A stretch of DNA of 64,000 nucleotides from an uncultured Lachnospiraceae bacterium (GCA_902781655.1 CACZJZ010000012.1:1-64000), one strand, 5' to 3'; counted from the first letter of the stretch, positions 9,288 through 18,489 are shown. A program made the numbers and translations. The notes: generated from the sequence alone by a model not told the origin.

Positions 9288-11048
9288 ATGAGAAGACAAA
9301 AGCAGATGATTTCAGCCGCACTTGCGGCGATCATGACAGCGGCGCTGGCCGCGGGCTGCGGGAGCACAGCGGGAAATGCAGACGCCGGGCATTCTATGCC
9401 GGGGAATACCATATCAGGTACGGAAAGCTCTGGGCTTTCTGGTACAGAGAATCAGAGCGCGGAATTCTCAGGAACCGGAGAAACAGGAGACAGCGGGAAC
9501 GCCGGTGCCACAGCTGCCAGTACGGAACTGTCCGGGACTATGGCAGATTCATCCGGTCTTTCTGCGGAGCTGAAAGAACAGACAGCACCGCTGCGGCTTC
9601 GCAGGACCACAATCGACAAGAGTGTTTATGACACGGATAATACGCAGATTATGTCCAACAAAGCGGATCAGCTTGAACTGGTACAGTATACGGATCCGGA
9701 TACGGGCAGGCAGGAGAAAGAGAATACGGTGCTGCAGCCGGCACTTGATGAGATCAATGCAGATCTTGCGGAAAGCTGCACGGATTTTGCCGCAAAGGAG
9801 CAGGAAGCCCGCGGAATCAGGAAGGATATGGGGGAGAACTATGTGGTCTACACGAACGAGGACACGCTGCAGGTAGTCCGCGCAGACGACAAGGTGTTCT
9901 CCGTGACCCGCAACGACTACACAAACACCGGCGGCGCGCATGGCTTCAGCGCGGAGACGGCGTACAGCTATGATGCTGCGTCCGGGAAGCGGCTGACGCT
10001 GGCGGACGTGCTGAAGAACACGGACATCCAGAACCTGACAGGAATTTTGCAGACCGAGGTGGTGAGGCAGGCAGCCGATGGACAGGCGGATGGTCTGTTC
10101 ACAGAGGGCCTCGAGGACACCATCGCAGGGATGCTGAAGGCCACGGACGGCATGACCGGAGACGTGAAAAATACAAGCTCTGATGTAACATATGGACCGC
10201 TGACCTGGTATGCAGGGCGCGACGGTATCCATTTCGTGTTCAATCAGTACGATATCGGGGCATACGCAGCCGGTCGGTATCTGGTTACACTGACGCCGGC
10301 CGCTTATCCGGATCTGGTGAAGGGGGACTGGTTCGGGACAGCGTCCGCGTCGATCGAGCCGATAGATCAGTTTACAGAATATCAGGTGGATGGAAAGAAG
10401 CTTTATATCACTGTAGACTGGTCGGGCGACACGCAGACGATTCAGAGTCTGGGCGTGCAGTACGGGGACGCCAGCCAGACCTTTGACTGCTACAGCTATG
10501 GAAACGAATATTATCTCGCTGACACCGGGGATGGAAAGGTACTTCTGGTGAATACGAGGCAGGATAATGATATGGAAACGCTAGAGGTAATCCCGCTGAC
10601 GCAAGGGACCCTGAAGATGACAACCGAGGATATCGGTATGTACTCAAACATTCCGATTGATCCGGACAATCTGATTCTTGCGGGGCGCACGACGGTCATG
10701 AGCACAATGACGGTGGAGCGCAGATACCGGCTTGACGCGGACGGCGCGCTGGAACCGGTTGATCGGTGGTATCTGGTCAGGACGGAGGAACCGCTGACGT
10801 TCACACTGAAGCAGGACGCGGAGCTTGTGGTGCTCCAGTCGATGGATTCCGATGCGACGCAGAGGGTCACCTTCCCGAAGGGGACGACGATGACGCCGCT
10901 GCGAACGGACAATCAGAAAATTCTTGACTGCAGAACCGCGGACGGTCAGATTATCCGATTCACGGTGGACACTGCAGATTTCCCGCAGATCGTCAATGGA
11001 ACCTACAAGCTGGAGGACCTGCTGGACGGAACTGTGTTTGCAGGCTGA
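9288..11048 (+). CDS. Lipoprotein with DUF4163/DUF3298 (RsiV/PdaC-like) region
   Basis: The 586-residue protein starts at ATG 9288 after GAGGG. MRRQKQ, a hydrophobic run and the lipobox LAAGC (Cys about residue 24) mark a lipoprotein, followed by a Ser/Gly/Thr-rich linker. Residues about 115-320 resemble the DUF4163 plus DUF3298 pair found in RsiV and PdaC: GGAHGFSAETAYSYDAASGKRLTLADVL, then YGPLTWYAGRDGIHFVFNQYDIGAYAAG. The rest is a beta-rich region I do not recognise. It is likely outside the cell and membrane-anchored, and may sense or bind a surface ligand (inference). No sigma factor or deacetylase gene is beside it. The open frame continues upstream to 9156, but those codons overlap the terminator and promoter and lack a signal sequence. 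Confidence 0.75.
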   Translation: MRRQKQMISAALAAIMTAALAAGCGSTAGNADAGHSMPGNTISGTESSGLSGTENQSAEFSGTGETGDSGNAGATAASTELSGTMADSSGLSAELKEQTAPLRLRRTTIDKSVYDTDNTQIMSNKADQLELVQYTDPDTGRQEKENTVLQPALDEINADLAESCTDFAAKEQEARGIRKDMGENYVVYTNEDTLQVVRADDKVFSVTRNDYTNTGGAHGFSAETAYSYDAASGKRLTLADVLKNTDIQNLTGILQTEVVRQAADGQADGLFTEGLEDTIAGMLKATDGMTGDVKNTSSDVTYGPLTWYAGRDGIHFVFNQYDIGAYAAGRYLVTLTPAAYPDLVKGDWFGTASASIEPIDQFTEYQVDGKKLYITVDWSGDTQTIQSLGVQYGDASQTFDCYSYGNEYYLADTGDGKVLLVNTRQDNDMETLEVIPLTQGTLKMTTEDIGMYSNIPIDPDNLILAGRTTVMSTMTVERRYRLDADGALEPVDRWYLVRTEEPLTFTLKQDAELVVLQSMDSDATQRVTFPKGTTMTPLRTDNQKILDCRTADGQIIRFTVDTADFPQIVNGTYKLEDLLDGTVFAG

Positions 11049-11053
11049 ACGAG

Positions 11054-11122
11054 TTTGTCCCTGACAAGTTTAGCTTGTTCGGTACAAATTGTACCGAACA
11101 AGCTAAACTTGTCAGGGACAAA
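11054..11122. repeat. Perfect 69-bp palindrome, copy 1
   Basis: Arms 11054-11087 and 11089-11122 are perfect 34-base inverse complements around one central base. They start TTTGTCCCTGACAAG and contain GTTTAGCTTGTT. A close relative lies at 51506-51576. No T-tract follows, so it is not an ordinary terminator. The hypB promoter begins four bases downstream. Confidence 0.9.
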
Positions 11123-11126
11123 AATT

Positions 11127-11155
11127 TTGACCATCCCGGCAGAAGTTGTTACACT
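11127..11155 (+). promoter_or_regulatory. Promoter of hypB
   Basis: TTGACC (11127-11132), a 17-base spacer and TACACT (11150-11155) form a good vegetative promoter. The initiating region is 30-40 bases before the hypB start. Confidence 0.7.
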
Positions 11156-11193
11156 AATGGAAGTTTTCAGAAAGAGCGGCAGGGGGTGTGATG

Positions 11194-11859
11194 ATGCGGG
11201 TTATTGAATTGAAGGAGTCGATCACGGCATCGAATGACCGGGATGCTGACGCGCTGCGCGAAGAGATGCGCATAGAGGGAACTCTGCTGGTCAATCTGAT
11301 GTCCTCGCCCGGTTCGGGGAAGACGACGCTGCTCTCCCGGATCATTGAGGATCTCGGCGGAGAGTGGAAGATTGCGGTTCTGGAGGCGGATATTGACGCG
11401 CAGGTTGACGCGGAGCGGATGGAGGAGAAGGGGGCAAGGTCAATTCAGGTGCACACGGACGGGATGTGCCACATGGATGCGGGGATGACGCGGACGGGTC
11501 TCAGGGAGATGGGAACGGAAGGAATCGATCTTGCTTTTCTGGAGAATGTCGGAAATCTGATCTGCCCTGCGGAATTTGATACCGGAGCCGGGAAAAATGT
11601 CATGCTGCTCAGTGTGCCGGAGGGAGACGACAAGCCGCTCAAGTATCCGCTGATGTTTATGAAGAGCGATGTTCTTGTGATCACGAAGACGGATACGATG
11701 CCGGCATTCGATTTCGATCTTGTGCGCTGCACAGAGCGGGTGCGGAGGCTGAATCCGGATATCCGGATTTTCCCGGTCTCGGCCAAAACCGGCGAGGGGA
11801 TGGCGGACCTGGAGAACTGGCTCGTCACGGCGGTGCGGGACTGGAAAGCGGGTCTGTGA
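11194..11859 (+). CDS. hypB: HypB-family nickel/GTPase maturation protein
   Basis: The 221-residue G3E GTPase belongs to the HypB family, which delivers nickel to hydrogenase (and in some species urease) using GTP. The P-loop SSPGSGKTTLL lies at about residues 37-47. The metal-site Cys-His pair is in GMCHMDAGM. FLENVGNLICPAEFD, EGDDKPLKYP and the guanine motif TKTD are conserved. The N-terminal metal-binding Cys/His tail of some HypB proteins is absent. GTG 11188 and ATG 11191 are alternatives, but ATG 11194 has the best spacing to AGGGGG. No hypA, hypC-F or hydrogenase gene is nearby, so it is an orphan here. A promoter and a palindrome lie directly upstream. Confidence 0.88.
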   Translation: MRVIELKESITASNDRDADALREEMRIEGTLLVNLMSSPGSGKTTLLSRIIEDLGGEWKIAVLEADIDAQVDAERMEEKGARSIQVHTDGMCHMDAGMTRTGLREMGTEGIDLAFLENVGNLICPAEFDTGAGKNVMLLSVPEGDDKPLKYPLMFMKSDVLVITKTDTMPAFDFDLVRCTERVRRLNPDIRIFPVSAKTGEGMADLENWLVTAVRDWKAGL

Positions 11860-11913
11860 CGGACAAGAAGTGTCCTGGAGTTATTCGAGAACGATAGAAG
11901 AGAGGTTCATGGT

Positions 11914-12888
11914 ATGGGATTTCAAAATCTGAAGTTTCCGGAAGGAAGTACATTCCTGATCACAGGAGGAGCGGGATTCATCGGGTCCAACATCTGCGAG
12001 GCGCTGATCGGGATGGGATACACGGTCCGCTGTCTCGATAATCTGTCCACGGGACATATCGAAAATATCACGCCGCTGATGGACAATCCGCGGTTTACGT
12101 TTCTGAAGGAAGATATCCGCGATCTCGAGGCGTGCAAGAGGGCGACGGACGGGGTGGATTTTGTCTGCAATGAAGCGGCGTGGGGTTCTGTGCCGCGCTC
12201 GATTGAGATGCCGCTGCTCTATGAGGAGATCAACATCCGCGGCACACTGAATATGATGGAGGCGTCGCGGCAAAACGGCGTGAAGAAGTTTGTCTATGCC
12301 TCAAGTTCCTCCGTCTACGGGGATGCGGCAAAGCTGCCGAAGCACGAGGGCGAGGAGGGAGAGCTGCTCAGTCCTTATGCGTTGACCAAGCGGACGGATG
12401 AGGAGTATGGCAAGCTGTACAAGAAGCTGTACGGTCTGGATACCTATGGTCTTCGCTATTTCAATGTCTTCGGACGCAGGCAGGATCCGAACGGCGCATA
12501 CGCAGCAGTGATTCCAAAATTCCTGCGTCAGCTGCTGCATGGCGAGACGCCCACCATCAATGGCGACGGGAAACAGAGCCGGGACTTTACCTACATCGAC
12601 AATGTCATCGAGGGAAATCTGCGCGCCTGCCTCGCGCCCTCGGAGGCGGCGGGAACAGCCTATAATATCGGCGCCGGCGGACGGGAGTTCCTGATTGATG
12701 TGTACTGGGATCTGTGCGAGGCGCTCGGCGTAAAGGTCGAGCCGAATTTTGGCCCGAACAGACCGGGGGATATCCGTGATTCCAATGCGGATATCAGCAA
12801 GGCCAGAAAGAATCTCGGGTATGATCCGAGCTACGATTTCAAGACGGGAATAGGGCTTGCCATTGACTGGTACAGGGAAGTGCTGTGA
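11914..12888 (+). CDS. UDP-N-acetylhexosamine 4-epimerase-like SDR enzyme
   Basis: The 324-residue extended short-chain dehydrogenase has the NAD-binding TGGAGFIGSN (about 18-27), the serine patch ASSSSVYGD and the catalytic SPYALTKR (YxxxK). NEAAWGSVPRSIEMP and FNVFGRRQDPNGAYAAVIPKF match the WbpP/VipB/Gne group, which interconverts UDP-GlcNAc and UDP-GalNAc rather than plain UDP-Glc/Gal. It supplies a sugar nucleotide for the glycan genes downstream. Its TGA overlaps the ATG of the next gene (GTGATG at 12885-12890), so translation of the pair is probably coupled. Confidence 0.85.
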   Translation: MGFQNLKFPEGSTFLITGGAGFIGSNICEALIGMGYTVRCLDNLSTGHIENITPLMDNPRFTFLKEDIRDLEACKRATDGVDFVCNEAAWGSVPRSIEMPLLYEEINIRGTLNMMEASRQNGVKKFVYASSSSVYGDAAKLPKHEGEEGELLSPYALTKRTDEEYGKLYKKLYGLDTYGLRYFNVFGRRQDPNGAYAAVIPKFLRQLLHGETPTINGDGKQSRDFTYIDNVIEGNLRACLAPSEAAGTAYNIGAGGREFLIDVYWDLCEALGVKVEPNFGPNRPGDIRDSNADISKARKNLGYDPSYDFKTGIGLAIDWYREVL

Positions 12889-13910
12889 TGCATTACAGGG
12901 TCGTTGTGTTCGGCGTGAAGGACACGTCGGAAAATATCATCTCTTATATCAGGGAAAATCTGTGCCCGGTGGATCTTGTGGTCACAGTCGCACCGGAGGT
13001 GACAAGGAAGAATCAGATTTCCGGTTACTGCGGGCTGTCCTCGCTCACGGAGCGGTACGGTATTCCGGTCTTTGAGGCGGAGCGCTATTCGCTCCGGGAT
13101 GCGCGGACACAGGCGTTTTTCCTGGAGAATTCCTTTGAAATCGGGATTGTGATGGGGTGGCAGAGACTGATCCCGGCGGAGGTGCTCGGCGCATTCCGGT
13201 ACGGCATTTACGGCTTTCATGGGAACGCCGGTTACCTGCCGTTCGGCCGCGGCCGCTCGCCGCTCAACTGGTCGATCATTCTCGGGGATACGCGGTTCAA
13301 TCTGAATCTGTTCCGCTACGATGAAAAGGCGGATTCTCCGAATGTGTTTGCAACCGAGATGTTTTCGCTGACAGAGCATGACGATATCCGGACGGCGCAG
13401 TACAAGAACATGATCTGCTCGAAGCATCTGATCCGCCGGCTGGTCGCGGCGTATCGGGAGGCGGCAAAGAATGGGACGCAGATTCCGATCCGCACCTGGT
13501 CGAGGGACCGGGATTCCTGGTATAACAAGCGGACACCGGAGGACGGACGGATCGACTGGCAGGACAGAACCCGGAATATCTATAACCTGATCCGCGGCGT
13601 GGCCGCGCCTTTCCCCGGCGCGTTCTGTCAGGTGCTCACGGCGGAGGAGGCTGCTGCCGGTGAATCCTGTGCTGCAGACGCGTCCGGTGACAATGGCGCT
13701 TCCGGCGTTTCCGAAGCTGAGCGCGGTGTCCGGGTCACGGTCTGGGAGGCGCATCCGTTCGATGAGATGATCGATTTCTCAGCATATGCGCCGGGAGAGG
13801 TGATCGATACGTTTGACGGGAAACCCATTGTCCGCACGGTGGATGGTTCCATGCGCATCGACCGGTATGACTGCGCGCGGCAGATCGCGGCGGGAGATAT
13901 TCTGATCTGA
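12888..13910 (+). CDS. Formyltransferase-like protein of the glycan cluster
   Basis: The 340-residue protein has the methionyl-tRNA/sugar formyltransferase fold. The region GFHGNAGYLPFGRGRSPLNW corresponds to the catalytic NxHPSLLPxxRG block, and EKADSPNVFATE corresponds to the conserved LDTGDI loop. The catalytic His and Asp align, but the usual Asn two residues before the His is Gly. A C-terminal domain (from about residue 215, with RTPEDGRIDWQ, the Fmt-type substrate-binding motif) follows. A low-complexity insertion of about 25 residues (Ala/Ser/Gly-rich, 250-275) is present. Location suggests N-formylation of an amino-sugar nucleotide with formyl-tetrahydrofolate (inference). The start overlaps the previous stop. 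Confidence 0.78.
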   Translation: MHYRVVVFGVKDTSENIISYIRENLCPVDLVVTVAPEVTRKNQISGYCGLSSLTERYGIPVFEAERYSLRDARTQAFFLENSFEIGIVMGWQRLIPAEVLGAFRYGIYGFHGNAGYLPFGRGRSPLNWSIILGDTRFNLNLFRYDEKADSPNVFATEMFSLTEHDDIRTAQYKNMICSKHLIRRLVAAYREAAKNGTQIPIRTWSRDRDSWYNKRTPEDGRIDWQDRTRNIYNLIRGVAAPFPGAFCQVLTAEEAAAGESCAADASGDNGASGVSEAERGVRVTVWEAHPFDEMIDFSAYAPGEVIDTFDGKPIVRTVDGSMRIDRYDCARQIAAGDILI

Positions 13911-13943
13911 CAGGAAGATAACCGTCCGCTTTACGCCGGGCGG

Positions 13944-13971
13944 TGCAAAGAATGCGGCATGGGGTATAAGA
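13944..13971 (+). promoter_or_regulatory. Leader element copy A (GCGGCATGGGGTATAAG)
   Basis: TGCAAAGAATGCGGCATGGGG is followed by TATAAGA and the ATG. The string recurs upstream of other genes between 17 and 28 kb (see findings). The GGGG part may act as the ribosome site. Confidence 0.4.
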
Positions 13972-14748
13972 ATGAAAATCGCGATCCGGATGGATGATAT
14001 CACGGCGGATATGGACTGGGGCAGGTTCCTGCGCTTTCAGAGTCTGCTCGACGCACATGGCGTCAGAGCGCTGCTCGGCGTGGTACCAGATCCGAGGGAT
14101 CCGGCGCTGTCCATCGATCCGCCCAGGGAGGATTTCTGGCAGATTGTCCGGCAGCTCCAGGGGGATGGCTGGACGATCGCGATGCATGGCTGCCACCATA
14201 TCTATACGACAAAGCGCGGAGGCCTGTTTCCGCTGAATCATTTCTCAGAATTTGCGGGCGTCCCCTATGCGGAGCAGGCAGATCTGATCCGCACGGGTAA
14301 GGAGATGCTTGCCTCACACGGCATCCGGACGGATCTGTTCATGGCGCCAGGGCATTCTTTTGACCGGAATACCCTGACCGCCCTGCGGGAAAATGGCTTC
14401 ACCGGGCTGACGGACGGATTCGGCACGGCGCCTTATGAGTACTGCGGTCTTGTTTTCTATCCGATTTCTTTTAATCGGAGCAGCGTGATCCGGAAGGGCG
14501 GCAGCGGCGTCACGACCTTCGTCGTCCATGCGGACACCATGACCGATGCGGAGTTTGGCTGGTATGAATCTATACTGAAGGAGCAGGATGTGATCTCCTA
14601 CGCGGCACTGAGAGAGATGCCGGCGAAGCGTGCCGGGGCTGTGCGGATGGGGCAGAATCGGATGATGGCCGCAGCCAAGCACGCGGCGGTCCGGGCGTCG
14701 GAGCTTGTCCGTGCGGGCAGAAAGACAGGGCAGGGGCAGACCGGCTGA
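13972..14748 (+). CDS. DUF2334 / polysaccharide-deacetylase-like protein
   Basis: The 258-residue protein resembles the NodB-like carbohydrate esterase fold of DUF2334. The metal site is visible: RMDDI near the N-terminus (Asp-Asp), HGCHH at about residue 72, and MAPGHSFD at about residue 123. No signal peptide is present, so it probably acts in the cytoplasm on a lipid- or nucleotide-linked sugar. Such proteins are common in capsule and O-antigen clusters. Neighbours are a formyltransferase-like gene upstream and a glycosyltransferase 47 bases downstream. The C-terminal 40 residues are Arg/Ala-rich and of no recognised function. Confidence 0.8.
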   Translation: MKIAIRMDDITADMDWGRFLRFQSLLDAHGVRALLGVVPDPRDPALSIDPPREDFWQIVRQLQGDGWTIAMHGCHHIYTTKRGGLFPLNHFSEFAGVPYAEQADLIRTGKEMLASHGIRTDLFMAPGHSFDRNTLTALRENGFTGLTDGFGTAPYEYCGLVFYPISFNRSSVIRKGGSGVTTFVVHADTMTDAEFGWYESILKEQDVISYAALREMPAKRAGAVRMGQNRMMAAAKHAAVRASELVRAGRKTGQGQTG

Positions 14749-14795
14749 ACGCTATCCCGCGCATGCTGCGGAAACATAGAACAGGTATTGAGAAG

Positions 14796-16079
14796 ATGGA
14801 AAAGGCAGAGATGGGGGTACAGGCCTGTCAGCCCGTCCGGGTGCTGCATGTGCTCGGCAGATTGAATATGGGCGGTGCGGAGAGCCGGATCATGGATCTC
14901 TACCGCCATATCGACCGGTCAAAGGTTCAGTTCGACTTCCTGGTGCACACGGAGGCCCGTCCAGCAGATGGGGAGACAACCTCCGTAGCCCTCATGGCAG
15001 CGCGCAGGCCGGATGATTTTGACGCGGAGATCCGATCGCTCGGCGGAAGGATATACGCGCTCCCGCGCTTCAACGGGAGAAACTTTACCGCTTACCGAAA
15101 GGCAGTGAAGGCTTTTTTTACGGCGCATCACGACTGGGTTCTGGTAGAGGGACACATGACCAGTATGGCCTCGGTCTATCTTCCCATCGCAAAGGCCGCG
15201 GGGGTGCCGCACACAGCGGCACATGTCCGCAGCGCTGGCGTCGATCCCGGTATCCGCGGCGCGGTGACCAGGCTGTTTCGTCATTCCCTGCCGCGCAGGG
15301 CGGACGAGCTCTATACCTGCTCGCGCCTCGCGGGAGAGGCGGTGTATGGGAACAGAGTTATGGCGTCGGGGCGTGTCAGGCTGATCCCGAACGCGATAGA
15401 CACCGGTGCTTATCGCTATGATGCGGAGGCGAGGATGGCCGGGCGGACAGCGCTAGGCCTTCCGGAGGATGCGCTCGTTCTCGGTCATGTGGGGCGCTTC
15501 GATCCCATGAAAAATCAGACCTTTCTCGTGGATTGTCTGGCCGGGCTGCCGGAGCAGTTCCGCCTGCTCTTTGTAGGAGACGGCGCGCTGCGGCAGAAGG
15601 TCGCGGAGCAGGCTGCCGCGATGGGACTCGCCGGACGGGTGATTTTTGCCGGAAGGAGATCGCCTTCCGAGACGAGGAGGCTGTATCAGGCGATGGATCT
15701 GTTTGTTTTCCCGTCGCTGTATGAGGGACTGCCCGGTACTGTGGTGGAGGCGCAGGCCGCAGGACTGTACTGTCTCATTGCAGATACGATCACAGAGGAG
15801 GTCTGCCTGACAGAGCTGGTGTCGAGAATGCCGCTCCGGCCGGCGCAGGCCTGGAGAGACTGGATTATGGCGAAAGCCGGGGAGAGGGCCGGGCAGAAGA
15901 CCGCAGCACCCGGCGGGAGCGAGCCGTCTCCAGTGGAAATCAGGAGCAGATGTTCTGACGGTTCGGATTTTGACCGGGCAGAGCGTTCTGCCCGTGCGAT
16001 TCAGAAACTGAAGGAAGCCGGCTATGATGTCAGTGAGGAGGCAAGGCAGATGCAGGAGTGGTATCTGTCCAAGGCCTGA
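14796..16079 (+). CDS. GT4-family glycosyltransferase (EpsF-like)
   Basis: About 427 residues in two Rossmann domains (GT-B). The donor-binding half has GHVGRFDPMKNQTFLVDCL, FVGDG, VIFAGRRS and FVFPSLYEGLPGTVVEAQAAG, the E-x7-E motif of GT4 enzymes. The acceptor half starts VLHVLGRLNMGGAESRIMDLY, a common opening in exopolysaccharide transferases. A segment near residues 355-395 is Gly/Ser/Ala-rich and may be a loop insertion. The open frame starts at 14763, but ATG 14796 has a better ribosome site. Seven bases separate its stop from the next transferase. The sugar donor and acceptor cannot be read from sequence. Confidence 0.85.
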   Translation: MEKAEMGVQACQPVRVLHVLGRLNMGGAESRIMDLYRHIDRSKVQFDFLVHTEARPADGETTSVALMAARRPDDFDAEIRSLGGRIYALPRFNGRNFTAYRKAVKAFFTAHHDWVLVEGHMTSMASVYLPIAKAAGVPHTAAHVRSAGVDPGIRGAVTRLFRHSLPRRADELYTCSRLAGEAVYGNRVMASGRVRLIPNAIDTGAYRYDAEARMAGRTALGLPEDALVLGHVGRFDPMKNQTFLVDCLAGLPEQFRLLFVGDGALRQKVAEQAAAMGLAGRVIFAGRRSPSETRRLYQAMDLFVFPSLYEGLPGTVVEAQAAGLYCLIADTITEEVCLTELVSRMPLRPAQAWRDWIMAKAGERAGQKTAAPGGSEPSPVEIRSRCSDGSDFDRAERSARAIQKLKEAGYDVSEEARQMQEWYLSKA

Positions 16080-16085
16080 AGCGCG

Positions 16086-17258
16086 ATGAGTAAAAATATT
16101 CTGTTGATCACACCCATGCTCCATCAGGGCGGCTTTGAGCGGATCTGTGTGCAGACCGCCTATCTTCTTAGTCAGGAGTACCATGTCTCGATCGCTATCT
16201 TCAGCGCGGAGGATGCGTTTTATGACGTGACAGGGCTTTCCGTTGTCAATCTCGATATACCGGCGGTTCCGGGCAGACTGGGCAAGCTGCGCAATGTGCT
16301 GCGCCGTGTCCGCGCACTGAAGAAGCTGAAGCGCAGGCTGGGTATTGATATCTCCTACAGCTTCGGGCAGACGGCCAATCTTGCCAATGTGCTCTCGCGG
16401 ACCGGGGAGCGTGTGTACTGCAGCATTCACAGCTATCTCGATTTCGGCGCGCCGGGGCTGATCCGGCTGTATCTCCGGCGGGCAGACCGGGTGGCCTGCT
16501 GCAGCAGTGCCATCGAGGAGGAGCTTCGGCAAAATTACCACGCCCGCAATACGTTTACCCTGCACAATCCGATCCGGCTGCCGGATAAGAAACCGGAGAA
16601 TGGAGAAGTGCCCGCCGTTTCCGGCCCGCTGCCGTCTGTCCCGGGACTGGAATCGTTTCTTGCCGCGCATCCGGTGCGGATCATGAGTATGGGACGCGAG
16701 GATGACGTCAAGGGATTCTGGCATCTCATCCGTGCCGCGGCGGCGATGCACAGAACGCATCCCGAGGCCGGGACAGTGATCATCGGCGACGGGAATTTTG
16801 ACGAATACCGGCGGCAGGCGGAAAACCTGGGCATTGGGGGAGACGTGTTCTTTACCGGTGCGCTGGCGGACCCGTTCCCGCTGCTGTCGTGCGGGACAGT
16901 GTATGTGCTCACATCTCTCCATGAAGGACTCCCGAATGCCCTGCTGGAGGCGATGGGACGCGGGCTTCCGGCAATCGCCGCGGACTGTGCGACGGGACCG
17001 CGGGAAATCCTGGATCCGGTGCCGGATCCGCACGGCGAGGCGCCGTACGGCATTCTCGTGCCGGTGATGGAAGAGGAGAAGGATCTCGCGCGCCGCGATC
17101 TCACACCGAAGGAGAAAGCCCTCACGGAGGCGCTCCGGCAGATGCTGGAGCAGCGGGAGATGCGGCTTACTTATCGGCGCCGGGCGGTTCTGCGCGCCTT
17201 CGATTTCTCTGAGGAGGCATATGCCGCGGCCCTGAAACGGGAGTTTGAGCGAGACTGA
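16086..17258 (+). CDS. GT4-family glycosyltransferase
   Basis: The 390-residue GT-B enzyme opens ILLITPMLHQGGFERICVQTA. IMSMGREDDVKGFWHLIRAAA begins the C-terminal donor domain, with VIIGDGNFDEYR, VFFTGALADPFPLLS and LTSLHEGLPNALLEAMGRGLP, the E-x7-E donor motif. CATGPREIL follows, typical of hexosyl- or N-acetylhexosaminyl-transferases. The protein is probably peripheral to the inner membrane face. It lies in tandem with two other GT4 genes, so the three may build successive linkages of one surface glycan (inference). Confidence 0.85.
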   Translation: MSKNILLITPMLHQGGFERICVQTAYLLSQEYHVSIAIFSAEDAFYDVTGLSVVNLDIPAVPGRLGKLRNVLRRVRALKKLKRRLGIDISYSFGQTANLANVLSRTGERVYCSIHSYLDFGAPGLIRLYLRRADRVACCSSAIEEELRQNYHARNTFTLHNPIRLPDKKPENGEVPAVSGPLPSVPGLESFLAAHPVRIMSMGREDDVKGFWHLIRAAAAMHRTHPEAGTVIIGDGNFDEYRRQAENLGIGGDVFFTGALADPFPLLSCGTVYVLTSLHEGLPNALLEAMGRGLPAIAADCATGPREILDPVPDPHGEAPYGILVPVMEEEKDLARRDLTPKEKALTEALRQMLEQREMRLTYRRRAVLRAFDFSEEAYAAALKREFERD

Positions 17259-17264
17259 CATTGG

Positions 17265-17294
17265 TGCCGCAAGGACGCGGCACGGGGCATAAAA
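17265..17294 (+). promoter_or_regulatory. Leader element copy B
   Basis: TGCCGC-AAGGAC-GCGGCA forms a short hairpin, followed by CGGGGCATAAAA. It lies in the 93-base gap before the third glycosyltransferase but is 58 bases from that start codon, farther than the other copies. Confidence 0.4.
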
Positions 17295-17351
17295 TCCCGG
17301 CGGCCGGGACTGTGAATAACAGGTGTTTCTGCGAATGGACAGGTAGATCGG

Positions 17352-18473
17352 ATGTTGAAGCGGATTGCATTTCATTTGAATTGTCTCTCACAGGGCGGTG
17401 CGGAGCGGGTGGTCAGTACGCTCGCAAACCGGTTTGTGGACGAGGGGTATGAGGTACTGGTGGCGACGGAATGGTACGGGGAGAACGAATACCCGCTCGA
17501 TCCGCGTGTCCGGCGTGTCCATGTTGGCCTGCGTGAGGCGGATGCCCCGAAGAGCCGGATTCGCAAAATTCTGCTTCGCGTGAAGTATCTGCGGGAATTT
17601 CTGAAGACGGAGAAGCCGGATGTGCTGGTGGCTTTTGACCATCAGGTGGATTACCGGGCACTTCTTGCGGCGCGCGGGACTGGCATCCCTGTTGTGATTT
17701 CGATCCGGACCAATCCAACGGGGCACTACGATGCCCTGACAGACAAACTGCAGATCCGCTGGCTCTTTCCGAAGGCAGCCGGCTGTGTCTACCAGACGGA
17801 GGGGCAGCGCGCGTTCTTCCGCCCGTATCTGCAGGACGGCACGGCCGTCATCCTCAATCCCATCAACGATAAGTATCTGCATGCGCCGCTCTCCGTGCAC
17901 CGGGAGAAGGCGGTGGTGCAGTCCGCCCGCATCGTGGACTTCAAGAACCAGAGTATGCTTTTCGACGCCTTCGCGATGGTGCATCAGAGACATCCGGATT
18001 ACTGTCTGCGGCTTTATGGAAGCGACTCCGGAGATGGGACGATGCAGATTTTGCAGGACAAAATCCGTGCGCTCGGCGCGGAGGACTGGATTTTGCTCTG
18101 TGGCCCCTGCAGCCATCTGGAAACGGAGCTGGTCAAAGGAGCGGTCTACGTGCTCAGCTCGGACTGGGAAGGGCTTCCGAACGGACTGATGGAGGCCATG
18201 GCGCTCGGGCTGCCCTGCGTGTCGACGGACTGTCCCTGCGGCGGCCCGGCGGAGATTATCCGGGACGGAGAGAACGGTCTGCTCGTGCCGATTCAGAATG
18301 CGGATGCCATGGCCAAGGCGATCCTGACGCTGATTGAGGACCCGGAATACGCGGAGGCGCTCGGCAGGGAGGCACGCCGGATCCGCGAGCGCGCGGGCGT
18401 GGACGAGATCTGCAGACAGTGGCTCTCGTATCTGAAGCAGGCAGTCGCCGCGTATGACGAGAGACGGCAGTAG
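17352..18473 (+). CDS. GT4-family glycosyltransferase
   Basis: The 373-residue GT-B enzyme opens with RIAFHLNCLSQGGAERVVSTLA, a typical GalNAc/hexosyl GT4 start. The donor domain has ARIVDFKNQSMLFDAFA, LRLYGSDSGDG, ILLCGPCSHLETEL and LSSDWEGLPNGLMEAMALGLP, with the E-x7-E motif. CPCGGPAEII follows, shared with GalNAc-transferase PglJ/PglH-like enzymes. It is the last glycosyltransferase of the block. Its end is 16 bases before the Nudix start, so the Nudix gene may belong to the same transcript. Confidence 0.86.
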   Translation: MLKRIAFHLNCLSQGGAERVVSTLANRFVDEGYEVLVATEWYGENEYPLDPRVRRVHVGLREADAPKSRIRKILLRVKYLREFLKTEKPDVLVAFDHQVDYRALLAARGTGIPVVISIRTNPTGHYDALTDKLQIRWLFPKAAGCVYQTEGQRAFFRPYLQDGTAVILNPINDKYLHAPLSVHREKAVVQSARIVDFKNQSMLFDAFAMVHQRHPDYCLRLYGSDSGDGTMQILQDKIRALGAEDWILLCGPCSHLETELVKGAVYVLSSDWEGLPNGLMEAMALGLPCVSTDCPCGGPAEIIRDGENGLLVPIQNADAMAKAILTLIEDPEYAEALGREARRIRERAGVDEICRQWLSYLKQAVAAYDERRQ

Positions 18474-18489
18474 AAAGGCATGGAGAAGT

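Noticed and set aside
15453..17375. A 640-codon minus-strand open frame
   Set aside because: Antisense to two glycosyltransferases that have full GT4 motifs.
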